Positions 9,871 to 21,254 of a stretch of DNA of 64,000 nucleotides are shown here, in pieces. Below the pieces are notes generated by a model. That model saw only the letters and a program-made list of their open reading frames with translations. It was not told where the DNA came from and ran no database searches. Each line of letters starts with the position of its first letter. Within the stretch, counting starts at the first letter, position 1. Both the position numbers and the translations under genes were made by a program. The DNA is from Semisulcospira habei (Eukaryota > Mollusca > Gastropoda > Semisulcospiridae): positions 153,865,997 through 153,929,996 of the forward strand of contig BTPG01000003.1 of the NCBI GenBank assembly GCA_036245525.1. The letters run 5' to 3'.

Positions 9871-10068
9871 CAGCAGTGATGGGATGTGTAGCTCTCTGTG
9901 TTAGTATCGCTCAATATTTGTTGCTTTCTTGAAGACTTTCGAGATGAGCTGCATCGGGTTCTCTGCCGCTTATCCAGATGCGGCACGCCAAAAATGATTT
10001 ATCTGGTAAGCTTAAAATAGTACTTTGCAGTAATTGTCTTGCACAGCACCTGCTACCTTTTCCCTTAA

Positions 10069-10161
10069 TTAGCCCTTTGGCTGTCGGTAGCGGTTTTAGT
10101 CGCGATGATTCCTGCCGGAATCATCGCGACTAAAACCGCTACCGACAGCCAAAAGGGTTAA
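10069..10161. repeat. H3-family palindrome (piggyBac-MITE-like)
   Basis: CCCTTTGGCTGTCGGTAGCGG returns as the inverted copy ending CAAAAGGG-TTAA (TTAA 10158-10161). The left boundary is a mutated TTAG. The terminus CCCTTTGGCTG resembles the piggyBac consensus start. The stem is about 40 bp and almost perfect. Confidence 0.8.
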
Positions 10162-10248
10162 TGACTCTTCTTCCATTGACCCCCTTATGCAAGCAGCCTC
10201 CGATACAGTGAACAGTACTGTTGGTTGCATGCACAAAGGGGTTATTAG
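10158..10248. repeat. H4-family hairpin element
   Basis: This element starts at the TTAA that ends the H3 element, so the two lie back to back. Its arms (TGCAAGCAGCC..., GGTTGCATGCACAAAGGGG) resemble the two elements at 48944 and 49144. Confidence 0.65.
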
Positions 10249-11003
10249 GCTTTGGCTTATTGAGGACATAACATAGTATACGCAGTATAGAGTAGCGAAC
10301 AAAGTAATCAAAGCCACCTTTCTCGACACAATTTTGTTTTTGGTCCACCGCACCTGCGCCTTTTTAGGAGGATCAATAATGGGGACCAGAGTGTGCCATT
10401 AGCCCTTCACTTTCCACCTGCCACCTAATAGCTTTAACCCGTACATTGCCAACAGACAATCATCAGGAAAACAAAACACAGATACAAAGGACTTTCAAGA
10501 CACAAAGAATATCATAAATGCCCTCGTCTACAGGGATACATGAGGTTCTTTATGTCTCGTAGCTGCGTGATGTTCGGACTGTCTCGGATGCGGAGGTTCA
10601 TGATCTTTTTTATTTTATTTTTTATGCTTGCAGTTGGATGGTGTTTGCGTTTAATTAGCAGCCTAGGGGTTAACATGTTTGGTGACCCACATTTTACAGC
10701 CGCTACTCCAACACAGACGGATCGACTAATCCATGAAGACTGGGCCGAGGGAAGGGGTTCCCAGAAGAGGCTGCGGACGCTTATTATAGCCTAATCTCAT
10801 TTGCGTTTGAAAGAATTTATTAACAAAAAGAAACGCTGACAATTTGGGGAGGGGGTAGGTGACTGGGGATCTCGCCTTGAACTGCTTTATAAGCCTTTGA
10901 AACTAGCACCCTTTGATGACTACGCTTCAGTTGTCGGACTTTGCGAGAGGAGTCGAAATTTATCCGTGGGACACCACAGTTAGAGTTGAATTAAAGCTAA
11001 ACG

Positions 11004-11136
11004 CCATGCCATTTCAAAGGTAGTGCCAGCTTAGCTTGGCGCCTTTTCAGGCGCCAAGCTAATCTGGCACTACCTTTGAAATATCATGGTTGTCAGGCGC
11101 CAAGCTAATCCGGCACTAACCTTGAAATATTATGGC
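11004..11136. repeat. H1-family palindrome with duplicated right arm
   Basis: The left arm (TTTCAAAGGTAGTGCCAGCTTAGCTTGGCGCC) is followed by two successive copies of the right arm (GGCGCCAAGCTAATCTGGCAC... at about 11051 and GGCGCCAAGCTAATCCGGCAC... at about 11096). This creates a three-armed structure. Confidence 0.85.
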
Positions 11137-11673
11137 CATCATATTAAATTTAACTCCCGCTGTGGTGTCCTGCGGGTGAATGTGATAAAGATATTCTTGA
11201 AACCTGCAGGGGATAATGGCTCCTGTCCCTCGTCCTTTCTTTTCATCTCTCGCCCGCATTTCTAGGTCTCTTTTTTTCTTACAGTACATTTTTTTTAAGA
11301 AGACTGAGATATTGGGAATGATGGAACGGTGAATGGGATTGGGAGTGTAGGGTGGAGGAAGCATCAACAACAACAAAAAAAACGATGCTGTTGGAAGCTT
11401 TTAACGTATACTTTCGCTTAGCCTCAGGGCATGAAACTTCCTTCGGCGGGGTTCGAGTTTGGTTGTCCGTTGCGTTTTGAAGGAGCTTACAGTTAATTAA
11501 CGGCGAACTGCTGTTTAAATTATTTGCCGGCAGATCTCCGGTTTCTCTGGCAGTTAAGCTTGTCCTACGTATTTTGCAGCTGAGATTTTGCCAACACATG
11601 CATTAACACGAGTAAACCAGTCTCCACTCTTGAACTGATGTGTCGATCAATATCTCATCCTATAAAGAATAGT

Positions 11674-11839
11674 TTAAGCCCTTCACAGCCAGTCGACGCA
11701 GATTTTAGTTTTGAAATCATCGTAAATCCAACGTCAAATGAACATGGGTACAACATGATTTCAGCAAGAGGCATAGATCCTCATGAGCCCCCGCAACTGC
11801 GGGGGCTCATGAGGATCTATACCTCTTGCAGTTGGATGG

Positions 11840-11895
<56 letters not shown>

Positions 11896-11910
11896 CAGTG
11901 AAGGTGTTAA
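11674..11910. repeat. H2-family element with TTAA ends
   Basis: It is bounded by TTAA at 11674-11677 and 11907-11910, with inverted ends GCCCTTCACAGCC and GGCAGTGAAGG. The central near-perfect hairpin at about 11765-11832 is GCAAGAGGCATAGATCCTCA and its complement. A poly-T/poly-G tract (about 11839-11895) has expanded inside the right half. Left internal sequence matches the copies at 9712 and 21260. Confidence 0.8.
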
Positions 11911-11984
11911 TCGCGTATCTAGCAAAGGGAAACCTAATTTTTTTTTAGTTTTTTTTTTTTTACAATTCTACGCACACGCACATT

Positions 11985-12092
11985 TGCCAAGCAAATCAGT
12001 CTGTACTCTTGAGCTATCGTGTCCATCCATTTCCTGTCGGGAGATGCATGAATCTGCCAGAAAGCTTTAGAGTACAGACTGATTTGCCGAAA
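11985..12092. repeat. Imperfect palindrome
   Basis: GCAAATCAGTCTGTACTCT near 11990 pairs with AGAGTACAGACTGATTTGC near 12072. The central sequence is unpaired. Confidence 0.65.
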
Positions 12093-12260
12093 CTTTTTAA
12101 AGCAAACAGCAACTACAACCGTGTGGCCTGGAGAAGGCAGCACATGAGGCGATAGGCCGTGTAAGAGCATCACACATCGATCGGGGAGACCTCCAGACTT
12201 CGGCTGCAGCAGGCCATGTTTGCTGGTGTCACTACCAAAGTACGCGTATTAACCTCAGTG

Positions 12261-12330
12261 TGCAAGAGGCATAGATTCTCATGAGCCCCTGCGACAGCAG
12301 GGGCTCATGAGAATCTATGCCTCTTGCTCA
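12261..12330. repeat. H2-family hairpin
   Basis: GCAAGAGGCATAGATTCTCA pairs with TGAGAATCTATGCCTCTTGC across a GCGACAGC loop region. Near-perfect stem of about 30 bp. Confidence 0.85.
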
Positions 12331-12865
12331 TGCGAATGCACTGACAGGGTCGATCGTTTATACATAGATTCTAACCACGGTATTCACGTGAGACTTGAAA
12401 GTGTAAATCGAGCGGTATTAAAACTATATTCTGCTTGGAGCGAAAGCACAACTACAACTGCACATTTAGCTTTAACATTGCAAGAGAAACCACATGAAAC
12501 AAATCCCGAAAGCTACATAAGTTGACTATAGTTCAATGACGCAGCTTGCAAAAGAAATCCCGATTAATTAAATATGAAAGCTTCACGACTAATACACAAC
12601 TGTGAGATGTCCTCCGTTTCTTGCTTTGACTAGTGTAATGATGAAGCGCAAAAGAAGAAATCCACTTGAAAGAGTCCAAGCTACAAAGCCAACGTTTAGT
12701 TATATGACTTAACGAGTAAACAAAATCCACCAAAAATCTAAAGGTTAGTATAATTATAGTCTACGTCACATGAAAGTTTACAGATTCAGTATGAGATTCT
12801 ACTGATACACTTTGATGCGCTACCTGGAAAGGAAGAAGTGCACATGATAGACCAAAAGGCTTTGG

Positions 12866-12942
12866 CCGTCTGGAGCGGTTTTTGTCGCGATGATTCCTGT
12901 AGGAATCATCTCGACAAAAACCGCTACCGACAGCCCCTTGAC
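12866..12942. repeat. H3-family palindrome
   Basis: GGAGCGGTTTTTGTCGCGATG pairs with the downstream inverted copy ending CCGCTACCGACAGCC. The terminal CCC and TTAA boundaries are eroded. Confidence 0.75.
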
Positions 12943-13145
12943 GTAATGACATAATGACGTACCTTCCAAGGAATACCCGATATTCGCTGTCTGGCCTGTG
13001 CTCACACTTCTGTCTATTTCCGTACTTGCTTTTCAGACTGGCGGCCGCTCTACAAACACCGTTTTGAACGACTCACCGCCTCGAGTTCTCTAAGACGCCC
13101 ATCTATTGACCTCCGTCCCCAATTTCACGGTGCCGTCTACTCACG

Positions 13146-13318
13146 CCTTCAGCAAGAGGTTTAGATTGCCAGTAGCTCCGTCGATGCGTGTCTAGCCTCT
13201 CCACTGTTACAGAGAATGACCCGGTTTGAGGGGGCATACAGTCTCATGTGCTCCTCCATTCGCCCTCACCCTCAATTGCGGGGGTCTATGAGGATCCATG
13301 CCTCCTGCTGTCTGTTAT
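13146..13318. repeat. H2-family element, degraded
   Basis: The left arm CAGCAAGAGGTTTAGATT (13149) and the right arm GAGGATCCATGCCTCCTGCTG (about 13292) are separated by unrelated sequence, so the hairpin is interrupted. Confidence 0.6.
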
Positions 13319-13339
13319 CTCATGTAACCGACGACCGCA

Positions 13340-13530
13340 ATGACCCGACATTGGAGGTGTCGCCTAACGACTATGTAGCAATGGCAGGCGATGATTCGAC
13401 CATGATAATTCAAGGGTAGTGCCAGATTAGCTTGGCGCCTGACGGCGCCAAGCTAATCTGGCACTACCCTTGAATTATCATGGTCCATCCATGTCCTGCT
13501 GGAGTGTGTCGTGGTTAAATGGGATAAGCA
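13340..13530 (-). repeat. H1-family palindromic element, inverted orientation
   Basis: The stem at about 13398-13487 is a near-perfect pair of CATGATAATTCAAGGGTAG arms around TTGGCGCCTGACGGCGCCAA. The left flank (GGAGGTGTCGCCTAACGACT) is the reverse complement of the right flank of most other copies, so this copy is reversed. Confidence 0.85.
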
Positions 13531-13927
13531 AAGGCTTTTGACGATCTCCACACTTCTTAGTCTAGAGGCATGGATTCTTATAAAACCGGTAGATGTCCGC
13601 CCTGCACGCAACTTTAACAAATATGACCTAAACAGTCCCCCGAAAAGTGTATAGGTCTATTGTTACTGTCAAGATTTTCATGACATTTCAGCGAGGTTTT
13701 CATCTACTTGTGATGGTAATCTCATTTTTCACAAAATAGATTTAATTGCTGTCTTTCGCTTTTACAGGGCAGAAAGGGCCGTTTGCAAAAATCGTGGATA
13801 TGCGCATGACTCTTGCATTTGTGGGGGCTTCCCAGGACTGAGCTAAGATTCTTAATGTCACACCAAGTGCTGAAACTTTTTCGAGACGTGTTGCATCGCG
13901 ATACGCTGCATACAGCGGCATAATAAT

Positions 13928-13986
13928 GGTCTGAAAAGAAGCATTAACTCATTCGTCACGAATGTGTTAATTCTTCTTTTCAGACC
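13928..13986. repeat. Compact palindrome with two TTAA
   Basis: GGTCTGAAAAGAAGCATTAAC and its inverted copy meet at TCATTCGTCACGAATG. TTAACTCATTCG/CGAATGTGTTAA matches the ends of the H5 element at 40320. Confidence 0.75.
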
Positions 13987-14179
13987 AATAATTACAGTGA
14001 AGTTTTATCCCTCCGGATGCGTCAAATTTCTCTATCCTCTGTGTCCCTTCAGCGGAAGGAGGTTGTGTGGTGTTCATCCGTCTGCGACAGATCTCACTCC
14101 CCCATCACGAGACAAGCCTGGGAACAGGGCGGACCCTTGCCCTACACCCTCACCAGCATTGATCCCGGCTGAGTAATTA

Positions 14180-15085
14180 TCGGAATGGATTCTACAGGTT
14201 TGGGTTGACGTGGCCTAGCGTCGGGTTCCGCCCTTGGCTGTCCGTTTACGCTGCATTGATTTTCTTGCAAATGTGACTTAATTACAAAACCGCAGACTTT
14301 GGGAACCGTAAAGTCTAATATCACATGCATAGTGTTTAAGCCATATAGTCCCAACGCCTTACAGCAGTTGATTGATCGACCATAGGGTCGAATCACGACC
14401 CTTGCCCGCGAAAAAAAATTCTAAAAATAGATTTCCGAGCGCAAATGCCTACTTCCGGTGACATGGCACTGACCGTCGAAAATGCCGACGAAGCACTGCA
14501 GCTGGGGAAAATGCAACATGTATCCTCATATTGAGTTTCCAGCTAAAATATTATGCTGTAAAGTGTTCTCATAATTCATATTTTTAGATAATATAATTTT
14601 TGTATGCAATGAAAAATGAATAATAAATAGCTGGTAAATTTATTTCAGATTTGTCTTAGTGGTTGCTTTTTGTTTTCTGACTATGCTTACATGTATGGAA
14701 AACACTGATTTTCAGCGTCAACAAGTATTACTCGATTTGCAACACAGATAAAATAACACACAAGACATGGACAAAGATGTCAACCCTAAAACACTGAAAA
14801 GTAGAACACTATTAAAAGAATTTATTAAATTGGTGCAAAATAAATACCTTATGTTACAGATAAAAAATACCACTCTTTTTGTAAATAATTGCACTTAGAA
14901 ATTATTTAGACGGAAAGATCTGTAAGTTGTTAAATTCAATTCTCTGAATCGAAATACATCCCTCATTCCGTAAATAATTGAAAATTGTCCTAAACCGGGC
15001 ATTTCCCAGAAATAGCTGAATTTGTCTACAGGCATTTCCTGAGAATGACTGATTTCTTGTTCTGACTGCACACACATGCACAGCG

Positions 15086-15123
<38 letters not shown>

Positions 15124-16100
15124 ACACACATACATACAGGGGTGGCCAAATCTTTTTTTTTTTCTGAGGTCATCTGGCGGACTAGCTCAAGAAAAAAAAA
15201 TAAATTAGTCTGCAAGAATCTTAACTAGTCCGCTTACTAATCACCAAAAATCAGAATGCTTGTACAATGTTAGTGAAAAAATGAAGGAAAAAAACATTTA
15301 ATGAAATAACACATTTAGTATTGTAATTGTATTTTTTTCTATAAGTTTTCTTAAAATAAAAAAAGTTTATATTTCTCACCCCAAAAATACTTAACACAGC
15401 GTTAGATAGGCCTACCTTCTAACTGCATATGGTAAAAAGCATCAGAAAAGTAGCACTGTAAATTAAATGAACATTTATTATTTATCCACCATTGCTTAAA
15501 ATCTTTTGCAAAACGTAATCGTTTAAAAAAGAAAAAAAATTCGCTTCATCTGTTGTTGTTTTCTTCTTCTTTTCTTAATGATCGCTTTCTAAAACAATAC
15601 AGTGAGCCATCACAAAATCAAAACAACATAAGAGTCCTGTCGTCTGCTAGCAGAAAGTCGTGAAAGTTATCACATGGTCACATGACTATAAATAAAATGG
15701 TGATAATTTCGAGAAGTAGACGACGCTTGTGTTCGTCATGCCTTACAAATCGGCGAAAAAAATAATAGATGACTGGTCATATAATAGATAACTGGTCATA
15801 ATTTGAGGTAGTCCGTCAGGCTACCAAATCTAGAATGTGAGGTAATCCGCAGCAATTCGAGATTACATACATACATAAAATATATAACAGTATTGATATT
15901 ATATGACTAAGATATATTACAATATTATCACCATGATCATCATGTCTTGTCTGTTCAAAAAGTCTAAGATCGACAGCTACCATCCAAAACACAAATTAAA
16001 TTCTTTTACAACGTACTAGTTGGACACCGAGTGTTGTCACCGGAAGTAGTTAAAACGAAGATTTTTACCGATCATTTACGAAGATGACGTCGCACGAAGC
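14180..16100. other. No recognisable gene; (CA)n and AT-rich DNA
   Basis: A CA tract lies at about 15088-15130. Two weakly similar inverted segments (GGTGGCCAAATC...CTGGCGGACTAG at 15140 and TAGTCCGTCAGGCTACCAAATC at about 15810) may delimit an old AT-rich transposon. No coding region is supported. Confidence 0.4.
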
Positions 16101-16124
16101 AGACGCCTTAATTTCGTGATTCGT

Positions 16125-16300
16125 CCCTATGATAATTCGAGAGTTGTGCCAGACTAGCTTGGCGCCATCAGGCGCCAAGCTGATCTGGCACTAACCTTGA
16201 ATTATCATGGTCGAATCATCTCATGGAACTGGTATATAAATTGTTAAGTGACGCCTCTAAAATTTGGGAAATGCGGCCTTGGGATTTAATGGGCTAAAAG
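16125..16300 (+). repeat. H1-family palindromic element
   Basis: The stem at about 16131-16210 contains TAGCTTGGCGCCATCAGGCGCCAAGCT. The right flank (AACTGGTATATAAATTGTTA...GCCTTGGGATTTAATGGG) is the standard H1 tail. Confidence 0.85.
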
Positions 16301-16624
16301 CTGTCACGGTGCGGACGATCCATTTTCGGCAGATATTACTTGACAAATAACTGTTATACATCTAGGACCTCATTTTCTCAGTGACAGAATTCGGCCACCT
16401 ATTTTTACAACATTCATTTGTTAGCGCCATTCTCAGATAAGTCTGAACTAAACATTTCGCTTCAGAATGATTTTCTTTGTCATCGGTCTGGTCACAGGCA
16501 CGTGATGATCGTGGCGTAATTGACAACAGAATCAGTCTTCGGTCACCTCTACAGCAACGAGATCATCCCATGCCTGTGGGCCCACATGCTACTTTTGCGT
16601 GAAGAGGCACACCACACATCCCAT

Positions 16625-16822
16625 TTAACCCCAACGCCCTACAGCAGGAGATGGATTAACCATGATATTTCAAGGGTAGTGCCGGATGAGTTTGGCGCTT
16701 ACAGGCGCCAAGCTCATCAGGCACTACCCCTGAATGATCATGGTCAATCTATCTCCTTCAGCTGGCACATAGTCTTTAGGTGACACCTCCAACATTTTGG
16801 AAACGCGCCCCTGGGGTTACAG
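16625..16822 (+). repeat. H1-family element with TTAA start
   Basis: TTAACCCC at 16625 is followed by CTACAGCAGGAGATGG, the hairpin (about 16660-16745; GAGTTTGGCGCTTACAGGCGCCAAGCTC) and the standard right tail ending CCCCTGGGGTTAC. The right TTAA is eroded. Confidence 0.85.
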
Positions 16823-17171
16823 GCGTTACCCTACACGTTTCTCTTGCTTCCGTATGAGTTTTTTTCTTTGCAGACAAATGATGCTCCCCTACTCAGGCGG
16901 CGAAGAACGAACATAGCGGTTCCGTCAGTTCAGTTCATTTCAGCTTAGTTCGTTTCAGCGCAGAGCGTTCACGATAGGATCTCTCATCTCGGACGGAAAG
17001 CCCCTATCGGTTCTAATCCACACCTCAGAATTTCTTTTTATGTCATACTAATAATGCTGATCAATTCAGGACGGTATCGATTTAAACTGTACCTAATGCG
17101 CGCAGCCACTCGGGATTTGTAATGTAAACGGTAGCACTACCAGCGGCTGCACGCAAAAGGAGGTTCGCCCG

Positions 17172-17362
17172 TTTAACCCCGATGGATCGACCATGATAAT
17201 TCAAGGGTAGTGCCGGATTAGCTTGGCGCCTATAGGCGCCAAGCTTATCTGGCACTACCCTTGAATTATCATGGTCGATCCATCTCCTGCAACTGGTACA
17301 TAGTTGTTAGGTGACGCCTCTAAAATTAGAAAATCTGGTCTTGTGGTTAAATGGGTTAATAT
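17172..17362 (+). repeat. H1-family element with TTAA ends
   Basis: The left end TTTAACCCCGATGG and the right end GGTTAAATGGGTTAA frame a near-perfect hairpin (about 17186-17277; TTGGCGCCTATAGGCGCCAA at the centre). Confidence 0.85.
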
Positions 17363-17629
17363 CCCAGTGCGCAAAAGAGCGCAATAACAGCTGTGCGCGG
17401 GTAAACTGCGTCCGACGTCGGTTCGAGGATCCTGCACTAGGGTATCATTGGATGATGGCCTTGCGGTAACACAGCCGTGAAGAAATGTCTGCAACACTCG
17501 CTAAGCCTCTAACAAGCCGAAATTACTGCTTCCGGCATTTACACAGTTCTCAAGAACGCACCCCGGCAAATGAGTTCTTTCCTTCTTCCTTGCGTGTCCA
17601 ATACCTTTCAAGCCCACGCCGTCCACATG

Positions 17630-17697
17630 CGACATAGATTCTCATGATCCTTCGCATGTACTGGGACTCACGAGAATCTATGCCTCTTGTTGATTCC
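17630..17697. repeat. H2-family hairpin, diverged
   Basis: ACATAGATTCTCATGATCC pairs with ACGAGAATCTATGCCTCTTG. The arm termini are partly lost. Confidence 0.65.
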
Positions 17698-17853
17698 GTG
17701 ATCGGTTCTAGCACTGCCTTAAAACTGAGGGTCAGTGTAATTGTTGGTGTGTCTCACGACTGATTTCCTACTATAGATCGCCGGCGGGGACATTCACCAC
17801 ACTGCTTTCAGGTTCCATTCAGGACAGAGTCTTCTGAAAATGTTCCCAGTGTT

Positions 17854-18030
17854 ACAATGAGACCAACATCTATTGAACGTGACCGAGCAGTAGAGAGGCT
17901 GCCTATTTATTTCCAGGGGTATTTCGGTTCGTTAAGTTCAGTACATTTCACTTCAGTTTAGATCAGTTTTTACAATGAGACCAACATCTATTAAACGTGA
18001 CTGAGCAGTAGAGAGACTGCCTATTTATTG
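17854..18030 (+). repeat. Two direct repeats of about 58 bp
   Basis: ACAATGAGACCAACATCTAT starts at both 17854 and 17972. Similarity continues for about 58 bp to GCCTATTTATT, with three or four differences. The copies are spaced 118 bp apart. Confidence 0.8.
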
Positions 18031-18031
18031 A

Positions 18032-18165
18032 GTTGTTGAGCTGAGTTGAGTTGAGTTGAGTTGTCGCGTCGCGTCGCGTCGCGTCGAGTCGAGTCGAGTC
18101 GAGTCGAGTTGAGCTGAGCTGAGCTGAGCTGAGCTGAGCTGCGTTGCGCTGCGCTCAGTTCAGTT
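18032..18165. repeat. Pentanucleotide array with changing unit
   Basis: Successive blocks of GAGTT, GTCGC, GAGTC and GAGCT five-base units run head to tail. Each block differs from the last by one or two bases. The unit length stays at 5 bp throughout. Confidence 0.85.
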
Positions 18166-18724
18166 AGAACGTTTAAGATGGCATTTCTGCGCACCACACC
18201 ATTCCTTGAGAATTTTCCAAAGACAGTTGCAGGAGATGGATCGGTCGTGTTAGATAAAGAATAGCGCCGGAATAGCATGTCGAGTTGAATTTGCCACTAT
18301 TCTTGAGTTGCCTGCCAAAAAAATTCAAGCAAATAAAAAAATACTTAGAAAGGCCTAGTACAGCTGATGGATGTTCTACCCGCGATCTATGGCAAGTACT
18401 TCCACAGAGCGCTGTTCGGACAGTTCTGAAATGTGAGCTCGATTATCTCCGTAAGCGGAAATGGTGCTATGTACAATGATCAGACGAATCCAAGAAGCAT
18501 TCTATTGTACAGTCGTTCCCTCCATCTCGCTAAATGAGTTAGTTCTACCCCTCGCACTCCAGACTGCACTGCCCGGGAGAAATTGGACACATCGTTTTCG
18601 TACGTGTCATAGTGTTTCCGGAAATGTTTTCAGAGCTTGACAATGACACGAGGGACCCAGAAGAAAGACCACATCACGCACGACCGAAATTACTGAGGGA
18701 GATTTGTGTGATTGGCATGGAGGA

Positions 18725-18815
18725 TAGAATGTGTGTGTGTGGTGTGTGTGTGTAGGGGGTGGGTGGGGGGTGGGTGGGTGGGTGGGAGAGCGAATTGGGG
18801 GGGGGGGGGTCCCTC
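18725..18815. repeat. (GT)n/(GGGT)n/poly-G low-complexity tract
   Basis: GT-rich sequence grades into GGGTGGGT and poly-G. Such G-run DNA may form quadruplexes; no gene is seen. Confidence 0.7.
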
Positions 18816-19208
18816 ACCCGGCCCGTTATTTTCTCCTGCAGGAGACATAAATAACATAAGTTAGCCCCAGCAGTCGCAACCTAATAAGCAACGGTCCTCG
18901 GGCAGACACTGGCCGTCGTTTGACTGTTACGTTCTCTACACCCTTTTATTTGACGACTGTTAATCTCTATAGCTGTGTTATTGTTTTTGTAGTAAGTGCT
19001 GTCAGTAGAAAGTGGCCGACAGTTATTTTGTCTCGTCCGGCCCTGACTGTGTCAGTAAAGAGGATTCTGACATCTCTGTGTGTGTAAAGATGGAGGGAGG
19101 GGGCGATCAATGTCAAAGCTGCCGCCTTACTCGCCAGCCATCGATTACCTAACTCTCTCACTTCTACAACCGACAGGGCTCGCATTATGGCCTCAACGTG
19201 TGTGAGGA

Positions 19209-19308
19209 AAATCGGATATGACAACTCAAGGATAGTGCAGTATGAGCTTGGCGCCTCTGGGCGCCAAGCTCATCCTACACTACCCTTGAGCTGCTATCAT
19301 GGTTGACT
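19209..19308. repeat. H1-family palindrome, diverged stem
   Basis: ACTCAAGGATAGTGCAGTATGAGC pairs with GCTCATCCTACACTACCCTTGAG around TTGGCGCCTCTGGGCGCCAA. Compensating changes in both arms keep the palindrome while the sequence departs from the other copies. Confidence 0.8.
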
Positions 19309-19811
19309 TGGCTCGTCGTTCGTACTAATCGTTACAAATACGTTTGCGTTACACATACAAACCGTAGTCTTATTTGTGACTCAGTGTTGAAAGGCATTCA
19401 TGTCTTTGAATAGTCAGTCCATCGAAGTTGGCGTTGAGTTTGAAATGAATGCATACAACTATTTTTAACCGCCTTTCTTTGACTGCTCGATCGCCCCCCC
19501 CCCCCCACCTCCCCCCTTCACACCATACACACACCATCACTCACTTTTTCTTATTCTGCCCCTCCGGGAAACAAATCAAAACGTTCTTACACCCTCTGAA
19601 TCGGGTGCAGACAAATCAGTTGATCTTTGCTCGACTTCAAAACTTGCAGGCTAAAAAAATGATCTATGCGGTAATGATACAATTCTCAAACTAAAGCAGC
19701 AACGACGGTATACATTTCACACTGGTTGCCTCCCTCGATCGGGACGCAACCAGTTTGTCTCCACGCATTTATGTCATCAGCCTTTACTCGCTGCGTTGTC
19801 TTCCTCGGTAC

Positions 19812-20229
19812 GGTCCGTGGCGCAGTGGTTAAGGCGCCTGCCACCAATGCTAAAGGTGCGAGGTTCGATTCCGGGTTCCGGCGTCGGATTTTTCTCCTCT
19901 AGTAAGTGTCACCGTTAATTCGGGCGGACCGTCGGGGGTTCTTTCTCCGGGTACTCCGGCTCTTCCTCCCCCTCCACTTTGGTATCAGTTTCAGCCAACT
20001 TAATAAAATTTCAAATACAAAACGATTTTCAAATACCGTCAGTAGCTCGCTTGAGCTTGCCCTTAGCACCACGTGAATGTTCTGTGTTTACGTACAGTGT
20101 GTGAGTGAATGCGTGTGATTCACGTGAGCGTGCTTGTTGGGTTCAGTTCGCGGCTACATTCTGCGCATTGAGTTATATTATAAATATGAGAAATGCGCCA
20201 TATAAATGCTATGCATTATTATTATTATT
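19812..20229 (+). mobile_element. tRNA-derived SINE
   Basis: The head carries a polymerase III A box (TGGCGCAGTGG, about 19818) and a perfect B box (GGTTCGATTCC, about 19862). A body of about 340 bp follows, ending ATGCGCCATATAAATGC and an (ATT)n tail at about 20213-20229. The tail resembles the 3' end of the LINE at 37115-37190 (GGCGCTATACAAAT...(ATT)n). SINEs are known to borrow LINE tails for mobilisation, and that is the inference here. Confidence 0.8.
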
Positions 20230-20488
20230 ACCTGTTCCTGGCGTTACCTCCTTTTAGTTCTTTATCCTATCGCGAAGGAGTTGCCGGTTTTACGGTACAC
20301 AGAACACAATAGATCAATTTTGACATTTATTAATAAACTGCTGTGATGGCCAATAAAATTTCCTTTAAACAAAAAATTAAATTAAATTAAAAAAAAACAC
20401 AAACAAACAAAAAAAAAAAAACAACAACAACCGAGGTCGATCAGTTAGAAAAAAATCTTTATTAGTTAGATCTATATTAGGTAATGTA

Positions 20489-20705
20489 CTAAACATTAAA
20501 ATCGTTACATGGTATACAAAGTATGTAGATGAATGATGACGATAATTGTGACATACTGTACTTGTCAAAGTATTCATGGTCCCAGCCCGTCATGACTTGT
20601 TCCTCCAGTCCGCCTGAATCGTCTGGGAAGGCACAAAGCAATACATTGTAAAGACCGCTGTATGCCGTGTAAAAGGAAATTATAGCGGTTCCCATGATCA
20701 TCTGT
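20489..20705 (-). other. Open frame of unknown status
   Basis: A minus-strand frame reads MKQMIMGTAIISFYTAYSG near its start and is fairly ordinary in composition. It has no recognised domain, no clear splice acceptor and no homologue that I know. It lies downstream of the phosphatase stop on the same strand. It could be a terminal exon of another gene or chance. Confidence 0.15.
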
Positions 20706-20733
20706 TTCATGGTATACGGCGGGTTATAAGCTA

Positions 20734-20815
20734 TTAACTCGTTCAAGGCACCACGCATCAATAGCTGCGAAAGTGTCGTATAGCGTTGCCGGAGGCAATT
20801 CATCGGCGTATCTGA
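20734..20815. repeat. TTAA-started hairpin element
   Basis: TTAACTCGTTCAAGGCACC and the following GCATCAATAGCTGCG...GTCGTATAGCG match the element at 25014. The right terminus is not clear here. Confidence 0.65.
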
Positions 20816-20847
20816 CACGTTATCATTATCTCATTTACACCTGACGA

Positions 20848-21053
20848 TTAACCCTATTTAGCCCCGGATTCCTACGAGAAAGCTTGATCATGATAATTCA
20901 AGGGTAGTGCCAAATTAGCTTGGCGCCTGAAGGCGCCAAGCTAATCTGGCATTACCCTTGAATTATCATGGTCAAGCCATCTCCTGCAACTGGTACATAG
21001 TCGTTAGGCAACACCTCCAAAGAGAAATGGGACCTTGGGGCTAAAAGGGTTAA
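20848..21053 (+). repeat. Complete H1-family element with TTAA target duplication
   Basis: This is the best preserved copy. TTAA at 20848-20851 and 21050-21053 flank inverted ends CCCTATTTAGCCCC and GGGGCTAAAAGGG. Inside lies a near-perfect hairpin of about 90 bp (20887-20976). The stem is CATGATAATTCAAGGGTAGT on one side and its complement on the other. Length is 206 bp with no coding capacity. TTAA duplication plus a CCC start is typical of piggyBac MITEs. Confidence 0.88.
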
Positions 21054-21254
21054 ACTATCCGCAGCTTTGGGAAAATGGCTGTACAGGACGGACACCTGAC
21101 TACCGAATCTCGCTGAAACCGCAATATCGTGCGATAATACTGTGACGTTTATGGTTTATCTTGACCACACAAAAAAATATTAATTTTCAAATACACGATA
21201 TGGGCTCCTCCCCCCCCCCCCCCCCGACCCCACCACACTTGCTATTGGACGCAG

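Noticed and set aside
19812..19884. tRNA gene
   Set aside because: A and B boxes are good, but the sequence continues into a body of about 340 bp with a LINE-like tail, and the acceptor stem does not pair convincingly. SINE is the better call.
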